From: Intestinimonas massiliensis (ex Afouda et al. 2020)
GTDB taxonomy: Bacteria; Bacillota; Clostridia; Oscillospirales; Oscillospiraceae
DNA length: 5,967 nucleotides
Reading direction: 5' to 3'
Assembly: GCF_900626285.1 (NCBI RefSeq)
Contig: NZ_LR131147.1
Location: 2,813,858 to 2,819,824, forward strand
Below, one piece after another: positions 1 through 5,188 of this stretch; position 1 is the stretch's first letter; the number at the start of each line of letters is the position of its first letter. The notes beneath the pieces were generated by a model. That model worked only from the letters and a program-made list of their open reading frames with translations, searched no databases and was not told the DNA's origin. The position numbers and the translations under genes are program-made.

Positions 1-53
1 GAGCATGGCTGATTTCCCAGCTCTATACTGTCTGGCTGACCGCCATTTTTTGA
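1..53 (+). CDS. Possible C-terminal tail of a gene entering from the left edge (partial)
   Basis: The frame beginning at base 3 is open from the edge to a TGA at 51-53 and reads AWLISQLYTVWLTAIF. It is strongly hydrophobic, like the last transmembrane helix of a membrane protein, and its codons lean towards G/C in the third position (CTG, TCC, CAG, CTC, GTC, ACC, GCC), as in the real genes here. Only 16 codons are visible, so no family can be named. Another + frame is also open to 70, and two - frames are open to the edge, so chance is a serious alternative. Confidence 0.25.
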   Translation, partial: AWLISQLYTVWLTAIF

Positions 54-363
54 AATGCACAGCGGTTTAATTTGGTGCACCCTTTTCCTTTGCTCGTTTC
101 CTTTGAAAGTTTTACTTGACTTTTGTTAGCAGGTCTTTCATTCTCATTCGCACTACATTTGGGCACCTGCCCGGGGAAAGAGTTCTGCTTCACTACCGTG
201 CCCATATGATAACAAAACGCCGGACCTCTTTCTATTCGCAAATAGCCTTGAATCCAACCCTAAAAATTAGAATTTCTGTTCTTGTTTCAGTTATCTGCAC
301 TTTCTCTTTCACATACCCCCGATTTTTGTTTCATCTTGAAATGTATTTTTCACGCAGATTTTT

Positions 364-381
364 TGTAAATTTGATTTTACA
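364..381. promoter_or_regulatory. TyrR-box-like palindrome TGTAAA-N6-TTTACA
   Basis: The sequence TGTAAA-TTTGAT-TTTACA is an 18-bp inverted repeat with six-base arms. It matches the consensus known for TyrR and PhhR, which are regulators with PAS and AAA+ domains and a Fis-type HTH. The regulator encoded at 1479-3344 belongs to the same broad architecture, so this may be one of its sites, but that link is inference. The site lies 90 bases upstream of the -35 element for the 547 gene and overlaps a weak leftward promoter. In such AT-rich DNA a chance palindrome is possible. Confidence 0.35.
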
Positions 382-442
382 GGTTCTTTTCGCCGTTTTC
401 TTAAAAAAATGCCTATTAAAATCGTACATATTGCATAACATC

Positions 443-464
443 GTCCGCCCTGGGGCGGATTTTT
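443..464 (+). terminator. Short T-tailed hairpin, probable intrinsic terminator
   Basis: Bases 444-449 (TCCGCC) pair with 454-459 (GGCGGA) around a CTGG loop, with an extra G-T pair at the base, and five T residues follow at 460-464. The orientation would end rightward transcripts arriving from the intergenic region just before the promoter of the next gene. The stem is short (6-7 bp), so efficiency is uncertain and it could also be a chance GC island. Confidence 0.45.
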
Positions 465-470
465 CGCCAC

Positions 471-499
471 TTGTGCATTGGTCCGGAATTTGATACACT
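471..499 (+). promoter_or_regulatory. Predicted sigma70 promoter of the DUF3137-like gene
   Basis: TTGTGC at 471-476, a 17-base spacer and TACACT at 494-499, preceded by TG one base upstream (extended -10). Transcription would start near 506 and give a leader of about 40 bases before the ATG at 547. The -35 element is weak and the extended -10 compensates. GGTCC at 480-484 and GGACC at 500-504 flank the -10 element as a small inverted repeat of unknown meaning. Confidence 0.55.
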
Positions 500-546
500 G
501 GACCTGATCCAAAGAAGTCTGAAATAAAATAAAGGAGTCGGTCCAA

Positions 547-1416
547 ATGAACGAGAGAAAACAGGGCCTGCTGGAAGGCCTTACCGCCCAATACAAAGGC
601 CTGCGCAGGCTCTATCTGGTCTATCTGGCCGCGGCGATTCTGGCACTGGTCTTCTTTTTTGTTGATAAGCGGGTTACGCTGGTGCTGATCGCCGCCAGTC
701 TGATTTTCCACCTGGTGGTGGTGCGCGCCCGGTCCAGGGCCTACACCAAGGCCTTTGTCCACACCTGCCTCCAGAGCACGCTGGAGCGGACCCTCCAGGA
801 CGCCAGCCACACGCCGGAATCCCCCCTGGATCCGGAGGAGCTGCGGCAGGTGCGGCTGGTGGCCGTCAACCCGGCCAAGGGCTCCGTCCTGGCCCGGGAG
901 GGCGGCACGGGCACCTACCGTGGCCGGGCCGTCCGGCTCAGCGACGCCGCCTTCACCCACACCTTTGATATGGAGGGCAAGCGGCACCACGAGTTCGTCG
1001 TCGGCGCCTGGGTGACGGTGGAGCTGGACCACGACACCGGCCTGGACTGCCGGCTGATCCACCCCAAGGTGATGATGAAGCAATCCCGGGACCCCTATTT
1101 CGGCGGGGAGCGGGATCTGCAGCAGGTGGTGAGCGGCCTGCCCGACTGGATGGAGGCAGGGGGCTGGCTGGTGCTCCGGCCCCGGGAGGCCCCCCAGCTG
1201 CCCGACAGCCGCTTCCTGAGCGCGGTACACACCCTGGCCAATCACACGGAGCTGCCCCTGGCCGTCTGCGTCCAGGGCAGCAGGCTCCACGTCTACGTGG
1301 TCAACCGGATCCTGGGGCAGAAGGTCAGCAGCCGGGTGGTCCCCGGCCCCGCCGTGGTGGAGACCGACTTCTTCCCCGAGCTGGGCGGCATCCTCAAGCT
1401 GTCCGACGCGCTGTAA
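547..1416 (+). CDS. Two-helix membrane protein with cytoplasmic DUF3137-like domain
   Basis: A 289-residue protein of unknown function. The N-terminus is basic (MNERK, KGLRR), followed by two hydrophobic helices at about residues 22-40 and 43-60 joined by a tight DKR turn. A basic RARSRAYTK segment then places the remaining 230 residues in the cytoplasm by the positive-inside rule. The soluble part contains GTYRGRAVRLSDAAF (about 122-136) and a beta-rich stretch around HEFVVGAWVTVEL, which resembles the central pattern of DUF3137 proteins; this is recalled similarity, not a search result. The ATG is supported by AAAGGAG at 531-537, nine bases upstream. The gene has its own predicted promoter at 471-499 and stands alone, ending at a strong terminator shared with the convergent regulator. 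Nothing looks truncated. An unrelated two-helix protein is the alternative. Confidence 0.85.
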   Translation: MNERKQGLLEGLTAQYKGLRRLYLVYLAAAILALVFFFVDKRVTLVLIAASLIFHLVVVRARSRAYTKAFVHTCLQSTLERTLQDASHTPESPLDPEELRQVRLVAVNPAKGSVLAREGGTGTYRGRAVRLSDAAFTHTFDMEGKRHHEFVVGAWVTVELDHDTGLDCRLIHPKVMMKQSRDPYFGGERDLQQVVSGLPDWMEAGGWLVLRPREAPQLPDSRFLSAVHTLANHTELPLAVCVQGSRLHVYVVNRILGQKVSSRVVPGPAVVETDFFPELGGILKLSDAL

Positions 1417-1422
1417 ACGCAT

Positions 1423-1471
1423 AAAACAGGCCTGGAGCGGACCGTCAGCCGGTCTGCTCCAGGCCTGTTTT
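1423..1471. terminator. Bidirectional intrinsic terminator between convergent genes
   Basis: Bases 1423-1438 (AAAACAGGCCTGGAGC) are perfectly complementary to 1456-1471. Inner bases extend the stem to 22 bp with one G-T pair and a five-base loop. The stem is flanked by A-run and T-run ends, so either strand gives a GC-rich hairpin followed by U residues. It lies seven bases after the stop of the 547 gene and eight bases after the stop of the regulator, so it should end both transcripts. Confidence 0.92.
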
Positions 1472-1478
1472 CTTATGC

Positions 1479-3344
1479 TCAATAGCGGTCCCGGATGCCG
1501 TACTGCTTCATCCGGCGCCACAGCGTGGTCTTGCTCATGCCCAGCTGGGCGGCGGCCTCCGCCCGGCTGCCGCCGCACCGGGAGAGGGCGGCGATGATCC
1601 GGGCGGCCTCCTCCGTGGCCGGCTGCTCCTCCTCATGGGGCAGCGGGATGTCGTCCGGGTAGAGCTGCTCCAGCAGGTCCCGCACATAGCTGTCCTTTAT
1701 GGTGCGGGAGGGCGCGGTGAGGGCCATCCGCTCCAGGAAGGTGTGCAGCTGGATGTAGTTGCCCGGCCAGGGGTAGCTCATCAGCACCTTTTTGGCCTCC
1801 TTGGTCAGCACCACATAGCGGTTGAGCTTGGTGACGCAGTCGTCCAGACACATGGTGATGGCCTGCTCCAGATCGTCGGGCCGGCTGCGCAGCGGAGGCA
1901 GGTCCAGCTGGTGGGGGGTCAGGATGTAGGCCAGCTCCGGCAGGAAGCCGCCCCCCTTTATCCGGGGGACCTCCCGGTCCGCGGTGGAGACGATCACCCG
2001 CACCGTCACCGGCTCGGGGGCGCTCTCCCCCGTCAGATGGATCACCCCTTCCCGGATCAGGCGGCACAGGGCGTGCTGGCCCCCCTGCTGCAGATCCTCC
2101 AGGTGGTCCAGGTAGAGGGTGCCGGTGTCCGCGTCCTTGGCCGCCCGGATCAGGGCCCCCTGCTGGTCCTCCCAGCTGGCCCCGCAGTCAAAGGTCACGA
2201 AGGGCCCCTTGGAGCAGGGGCTGGCGTTGTGGATGCTCTGGGCGAAGAGGGATTTGCCGCTGCCCACCTCCCCCCGCAGGAGGATGGGCTGGGTGGTGCC
2301 GGCAAAGGTGCGGGCCAGGCGGACCACCCGGGCCATCTCCCGGCTGGTATGGCTCACATCCTCAAACCGGCCGTAGGCCAGGTACCGCTGGAGGCGGTAC
2401 CGCTCCCGCAGGGCCCGCTCCCCCTGGCTCTCCATCTTGTGCATCTCGTAGAAGGAAAAGATCATGCCCTCTGCCGCGCCCTGGTCGGTCACCGGGACGG
2501 CGTTGGCCACCACATAGGCCCCCGCCACATTGAGCACGGAGAAGTACAGCTCCTGATTGCGGGCCAGGGCGTCGGTCCACACCTCCTGATCCTCCGGAGG
2601 CATCAGCGCCGACAGGGGCTGTCCCACCAGCTCCTCCCGGTCCCGGGCCAGGATCTTGCAGGCCATGTCGTTGCACCGGGCCACCACGCCCTTGTCGTCC
2701 AGCTCGATGATGCCGTTGAAGGAGTAGTCCAGCAGCACCTGGAGGTGGGCGGTGTTCCGCCGCTCCGCGTCGGAGGCGAAGCCCACGCTGCGGGCGTTGC
2801 GCAGGCTGGTGCGCAGGGAATCCTCCGTGCTCTCCATGAAGAGGGTGCGCTTGCCCAGCCGGCGGCAGCAGGCGTTGGCAAAATCGCCGCCCAGGATCAC
2901 GTCCATCCCGTCGGCCACCGCCTGTTCCACGCCCTTTTCCGTCTCGTCCGTGCCCGCCACGAAGTAGGTGTGCAGCTCAATGCCCATCACTTCCTCAAAG
3001 CCCTGGACCTCCCCCACCATGTTGGGGATGGTCACCACCCCCACCTTGGGCCGGTTCAGGCGGGGTACCAGGCTTTTGGCCCGGTGGAGCAGCAGGGCGA
3101 TCTCCAGGCCGGTCAGGCGGATCTCCACCACCGGCAGATCGGTGTGCTCCTTCAGAATGGAGGCCTGCCGGCCCCGGGCCACCAGGATGTCCGCCCCCAG
3201 CGCCCGGCAGGTCTCCGCCTGCTCCAGCACGTGCTCGGTGGCCACCGACCGGTTCAGGACCACCTCCATGCCCAGCTCCCGGGCGATCCGTCCCGCCGGT
3301 TCCACCATTTCCTCTCTGGGCAGGAGCAGCGCGAATTTCGCCAC
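1479..3344 (-). CDS. PrpR-N / PAS / degenerate AAA+ / Fis-HTH transcriptional regulator
   Basis: A 621-residue regulator. It starts at GTG, eight bases after AAAAGGAGG (3353-3361), giving MAKFALLLPREE. Domains in order: PrpR-N type sensor (about 5-190), PAS (about 200-300, DYSFNGIIELDDKG), a linker helix, an AAA+ domain (about 330-545) and a Fis-type HTH (about 578-618, ending SKTTLWRRMKQYGI). Walker A is intact (GEVGSGKS, 358-365). Walker B reads GTLYLDHLEDL, with His414 where bacterial enhancer-binding proteins have Glu. The stretch between FVTFDC and GTLYLD is about 20 residues shorter than usual and has no GAFTGA loop, the sigma54 contact. PLRSR and WPGN are kept. It should therefore be a TyrR-like sigma70-promoter regulator rather than a sigma54 activator (inference). 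It lies 188 bases downstream of gudD on the same strand and has its own promoter, so control of gudD by a glucarate-related ligand is likely. The ligand itself is not readable from the sequence. Confidence 0.93.
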   Translation of the reverse strand: MAKFALLLPREEMVEPAGRIARELGMEVVLNRSVATEHVLEQAETCRALGADILVARGRQASILKEHTDLPVVEIRLTGLEIALLLHRAKSLVPRLNRPKVGVVTIPNMVGEVQGFEEVMGIELHTYFVAGTDETEKGVEQAVADGMDVILGGDFANACCRRLGKRTLFMESTEDSLRTSLRNARSVGFASDAERRNTAHLQVLLDYSFNGIIELDDKGVVARCNDMACKILARDREELVGQPLSALMPPEDQEVWTDALARNQELYFSVLNVAGAYVVANAVPVTDQGAAEGMIFSFYEMHKMESQGERALRERYRLQRYLAYGRFEDVSHTSREMARVVRLARTFAGTTQPILLRGEVGSGKSLFAQSIHNASPCSKGPFVTFDCGASWEDQQGALIRAAKDADTGTLYLDHLEDLQQGGQHALCRLIREGVIHLTGESAPEPVTVRVIVSTADREVPRIKGGGFLPELAYILTPHQLDLPPLRSRPDDLEQAITMCLDDCVTKLNRYVVLTKEAKKVLMSYPWPGNYIQLHTFLERMALTAPSRTIKDSYVRDLLEQLYPDDIPLPHEEEQPATEEAARIIAALSRCGGSRAEAAAQLGMSKTTLWRRMKQYGIRDRY

Positions 3345-3374
3345 GACCCTCGCCTCCTTTTGCTCGTTTGTTTT

Positions 3375-3403
3375 ATCATACCGGATTGCACTGCGCTTGT
3401 AAA
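3375..3403 (-). promoter_or_regulatory. Predicted sigma70 promoter of the regulator gene
   Basis: On the minus strand, TTTACA (3403-3398), exactly 17 bases, then TATGAT (3380-3375). Each hexamer is five of six to consensus. The start would be near 3368, giving a leader of about 24 bases to the GTG. The regulator can thus be made independently of gudD, although readthrough from gudD is also possible. I see no strong palindrome inside this promoter. Confidence 0.7.
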
Positions 3404-3435
3404 GCAGCCGCCGCCAGGAATGCGCGTCCTCTTTT

Positions 3436-3492
3436 TTCTGCGCAGAACGCGGCACAGCCGGAGCAGATTGCTCTGCCCCGGCTGCGCCGCGT
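3436..3492 (-). other. Intergenic hairpin and adjoining palindrome between gudD and the regulator
   Basis: Bases 3447-3467 pair with 3472-3492 through about 19 pairs and two mismatches around a four-base loop. The structure is GC-rich and lies 40 bases after the gudD stop. In the gudD direction only two U residues follow, so it is a poor intrinsic terminator; it could be an attenuator or an mRNA 3'-end protector. Directly adjoining is TTCTGCGCAGAA (3436-3447), a perfect 12-bp palindrome about 70 bases upstream of the predicted regulator start, and a possible operator. Confidence 0.4.
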
Positions 3493-3532
3493 CTTTTGAA
3501 GGATATTGGGAAAAAAGGGAAGTCTGGAAGAT

Positions 3533-4867
3533 TCAGCGCACCAGGCAAGGCCGCTTGGGATCGAACTTCCAGCCGGGAATCAGGTACTGCATGCCCACGG
3601 CGTCGTCACGGCCGCCCAGGCAGTTGTCCAGATACAGCTTGTGGGCCTTCATCAGCTGGTCACGGTCCAGCTCGATGCCCAGACCGGGCCGCTCGGGCAG
3701 GTCGATGCAGCCGCCCTTGATCTGCAGGGGCTCCTTGGTCAGGTGCTCGATGCCCTCCTGCCAGATCCAGTGGGTGTCGATGCCGTTGAGCTTGCCGGGC
3801 ACAGCGGCGGCGCACTGGGTCATCATGGCCAGGGAGATATCAAAGTGGTTGTTGGAGTGGCAGCCCCACATCAGGCCGAAGTCGTTGCACATCTGGCCCA
3901 CACGGACGGAGCCGGCCATGGTCCAGAAGTGGGGATCGGCCAGGGGGATGTCCACGCTGCGCAGGGCGATGCAGTGGCGCATCTCCCGCCAGTCGGTGTC
4001 GATCATGTTGGTGGCGGTGGGCATGCCGCTCTCCTGCTTGAACTCGGCCATGATCTCACGGCCGGAGAAGCGGCCCTCAGCGCCGCAGGGGTCCTCGCAG
4101 TAGGCCAGCACCTTCTTCAGCTCGGGAGCCAGGGCCAGGGCGTCCTTCAGCAGCCAGCCGCCGTTGGGGTCCAGGGTGATGCGGGCCTCGGGGAAGGCCT
4201 CCTTCAGGGCCTGGACGGCCTTCAGCTCCTCCTTGCCCTCCAGCACGCCGCCCTTGAGCTTGAAGTCCTCAAAGCCGTACTTCTCATAGGTGGCCTTGGC
4301 CAGCGCCACGATGGCGTCGGGGGTCAGGGCCTCCTCATGACGCAGGCGGTACCAGTCGCAGTCGGAGTCGGGCTCGGAATAGTAGGGCAGATCGGTCTTT
4401 TTGCGGTCGCCCACATAGAACAGATAGCTGAGGAAGCGCACCTTGTTGCGCTGGATGCCGTCGCCCAGCAGGGCCGCGGCGGGGACCTCCAGATACTGGC
4501 CCAGCAGGTCCAGCAGAGGAGCCTCGATGGCGGTGACCACGTGCACGCCGGTGCGCAGATCGAAGGTCTGCTGGCCGCGGACGTCGTCCTTGATGTTGGA
4601 GGTCAGCCAGTCGTTGACCTTCTTCAGGGTGTTCTTGTAGTCGCCCAGGGAGCTGCCCTCCACCAGGTGCTTCACGTCCTCCAGGGCCTTGGTGATCTTC
4701 TGGCCGCCGGGGACCTCGCCTACGCCGGTGTTGCCCCGGTCATCGGTGAGCACCACCACGTTGCGGGTAAAGTAGGGGGCGTGGGCGCCGGAGAGGTTGA
4801 GCTCCATGCAGTCCTTGCCGGCCACGGGGAAAACTTCCATCAGGGCTACTTTGGGTGTGTTACCCAT
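3533..4867 (-). CDS. gudD: Glucarate dehydratase (enolase superfamily, EC 4.2.1.40)
   Basis: A complete 444-residue enzyme, two residues shorter than E. coli GudD (446) and colinear with it from memory along its whole length. It dehydrates D-glucarate (and L-idarate) to 5-dehydro-4-deoxy-D-glucarate in the cytoplasm, the entry step of glucarate catabolism. The N-terminal capping domain includes NLSGAHAPYFTRN and VGEVPGG. The barrel keeps the expected catalytic residues: KLK with Lys203/Lys205, metal ligands Asp233 (LDPNGG), Glu264 (EDPCGAE) and Asn287 (TATNM), His337 (GCHSNNHFDIS) and Asp364 (GIDTHWIWQE), all offset by two from E. coli Lys207, Asp235, Glu266, Asn289, His339 and Asp366. The C-terminus ends GMQYLIPGW and KRPCLVR as in the family. 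The ATG follows AAAGGAG (4877-4883) by nine bases. It has its own promoter and palindromic operator upstream. No aldolase, reductase or transporter partner is in the window. The paralogue GudX is less likely because all catalytic residues are present. Confidence 0.97.
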   Translation of the reverse strand: MGNTPKVALMEVFPVAGKDCMELNLSGAHAPYFTRNVVVLTDDRGNTGVGEVPGGQKITKALEDVKHLVEGSSLGDYKNTLKKVNDWLTSNIKDDVRGQQTFDLRTGVHVVTAIEAPLLDLLGQYLEVPAAALLGDGIQRNKVRFLSYLFYVGDRKKTDLPYYSEPDSDCDWYRLRHEEALTPDAIVALAKATYEKYGFEDFKLKGGVLEGKEELKAVQALKEAFPEARITLDPNGGWLLKDALALAPELKKVLAYCEDPCGAEGRFSGREIMAEFKQESGMPTATNMIDTDWREMRHCIALRSVDIPLADPHFWTMAGSVRVGQMCNDFGLMWGCHSNNHFDISLAMMTQCAAAVPGKLNGIDTHWIWQEGIEHLTKEPLQIKGGCIDLPERPGLGIELDRDQLMKAHKLYLDNCLGGRDDAVGMQYLIPGWKFDPKRPCLVR

Positions 4868-4975
4868 TGATATGCACTCCTTTTTTCAGACAAAGGTTCC
4901 GGTTTTCTCATTTCGGTAGTGAGCAGACCAGAGTTTCTCCGTTTGAAGAGGGACGGTGCTCCTGATTTCGCCTGC

Positions 4976-5004
4976 ATTGTATCACGCCTGATACAAGAAA
5001 TCAA
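4976..5004 (-). promoter_or_regulatory. gudD: Predicted sigma70 promoter of gudD
   Basis: On the minus strand, TTGATT (5004-4999), a 17-base spacer and TACAAT (4981-4976), with TG one base upstream of the -10 (extended -10). Transcription would start near 4969, leaving a leader of about 100 bases. No sigma54 -24/-12 element of correct spacing is seen: the closest GG and GC pair has 11 rather than 10 bases between them. This agrees with the missing GAFTGA loop in the neighbouring regulator. Confidence 0.7.
4977..4996. promoter_or_regulatory. Perfect palindrome in the gudD promoter, probable operator
   Basis: TTGTATCA-CGCC-TGATACAA is a perfect inverted repeat with eight-base arms. It covers the promoter spacer and five bases of the -10 element, where a bound protein would block RNA polymerase. 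Its core TGTATC-N6-GATACA has the same 18-bp TGTA-N10-TACA geometry as a TyrR box, so the adjacent Fis-HTH regulator is the first candidate. A GntR-family repressor encoded elsewhere is the main alternative, since such proteins also prefer TTGTAT-type arms. Confidence 0.65.
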
Positions 5005-5007
5005 ACT

Positions 5008-5021
5008 TAATAAATTTATTA
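5008..5021. promoter_or_regulatory. AT-only palindrome in UP-element position of gudD
   Basis: TAATAAATTTATTA is a perfect 14-bp palindrome of A and T only. It lies just upstream of the gudD -35 element, at about -40 to -52 relative to the predicted start, where the RNA polymerase alpha subunits contact UP elements. Enhanced basal transcription is the simplest reading. A regulator site is possible, and low sequence complexity makes chance symmetry likely. Confidence 0.35.
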
Positions 5022-5114
5022 TACGATTAGTTTTTCTAAGTTTACTCTCCTTATCCTCAAGATCTCTTTTTCGGCCGGATAAGTTTTATGTGTAAAACAA
5101 CCACTTTTTCTAAT

Positions 5115-5143
5115 TTGCCTTTCATCCGGGCCTGCGGTATGAT
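5115..5143 (+). promoter_or_regulatory. Predicted sigma70 promoter of the 5189 gene
   Basis: TTGCCT at 5115-5120, a 17-base spacer and TATGAT at 5138-5143. The start would be near 5150, giving a leader of about 39 bases that ends in AAAGGAGG (5171-5178). A TTGACT at 5147-5152 has no -10 element at the right distance, so I do not treat it as the promoter. Confidence 0.65.
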
Positions 5144-5188
5144 AAGTTGACTTTTTATATTCCCATCTGAAAAGGAGGTCTGCCGTCT

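Larger units (their letters stand above)
54..470. other. AT-rich intergenic stretch with no convincing gene
   Basis: About 415 bases of low GC separate the left edge from the promoter of the membrane-protein gene. The short ORFs here have random-looking composition and no good start signals. Visible structure: a TTGACT at 115-120 without a good -10 element; a Fur-like half-site ATTCTCA at 140-146; an inverted GGGCAC/GTGCCC pair at about 161-203; a TyrR-type palindrome at 364-381; and a short T-tailed hairpin at 443-464. A weak leftward promoter (TTTACA, 18-base spacer, TACATT; 340-369) overlaps the palindrome. I recognise no tRNA, rRNA or riboswitch in it. Confidence 0.6.
4868..5188. other. 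Divergent regulatory region between gudD and the 5189 gene
   Basis: This 321-base AT-rich gap serves two divergent genes. From the gudD side it holds a leader of about 100 bases, the gudD promoter with its palindrome (4976-5004), an AT-rich palindrome in the UP-element position (5008-5021), three copies of a GATAAG-type motif (5050-5146), and the promoter (5115-5143) and ribosome binding site (5171-5178) of the rightward gene. The two predicted starts are about 180 bases apart. No ORF in it looks real. Confidence 0.75.

Noticed and set aside
1..80. Leftward gene starting at GTG 80 with AAAGGA upstream, running off the edge
   Set aside because: The 26 visible codons show no G/C third-position bias or recognisable motif, other frames are equally open, and no promoter is evident at a sensible distance.
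116..493. 125-codon open frame on the + strand in the left intergenic region
   Set aside because: It crosses the short terminator hairpin and the promoter of the next gene, and its composition is like AT-rich non-coding DNA, with no ribosome binding site.
331..1578. 415-codon open frame on the - strand over the membrane-protein gene
   Set aside because: It runs through the bidirectional terminator and into non-coding AT-rich DNA, and has no plausible start or domain.
3345..3548. 68-codon N-terminal extension of the regulator, with an ATG inside gudD
   Set aside because: The frame is merely open through the intergenic hairpin and promoter. The GTG at 3344 has an excellent ribosome binding site, begins the PrpR-N domain, and follows a good promoter.
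1635..4103. 822-codon open frame on the + strand antisense to the regulator and gudD
   Set aside because: It spans two well-identified genes on the other strand. Its sequence is rich in His, Gln, Gly and Leu, the usual antisense image of GC-rich codons, and no ribosome binding site fits the start.
3506..4870. 454-codon open frame on the + strand exactly opposite gudD
   Set aside because: It is a mirror of gudD codon bias with repetitive Val/Gly/Gln/His composition. The gudD assignment is unambiguous.
4970..4990. Sigma54 promoter for gudD
   Set aside because: The nearest GG and GC pair is 11 bases apart rather than 10 and lacks the rest of the consensus. A good sigma70 promoter is present and the regulator lacks GAFTGA.
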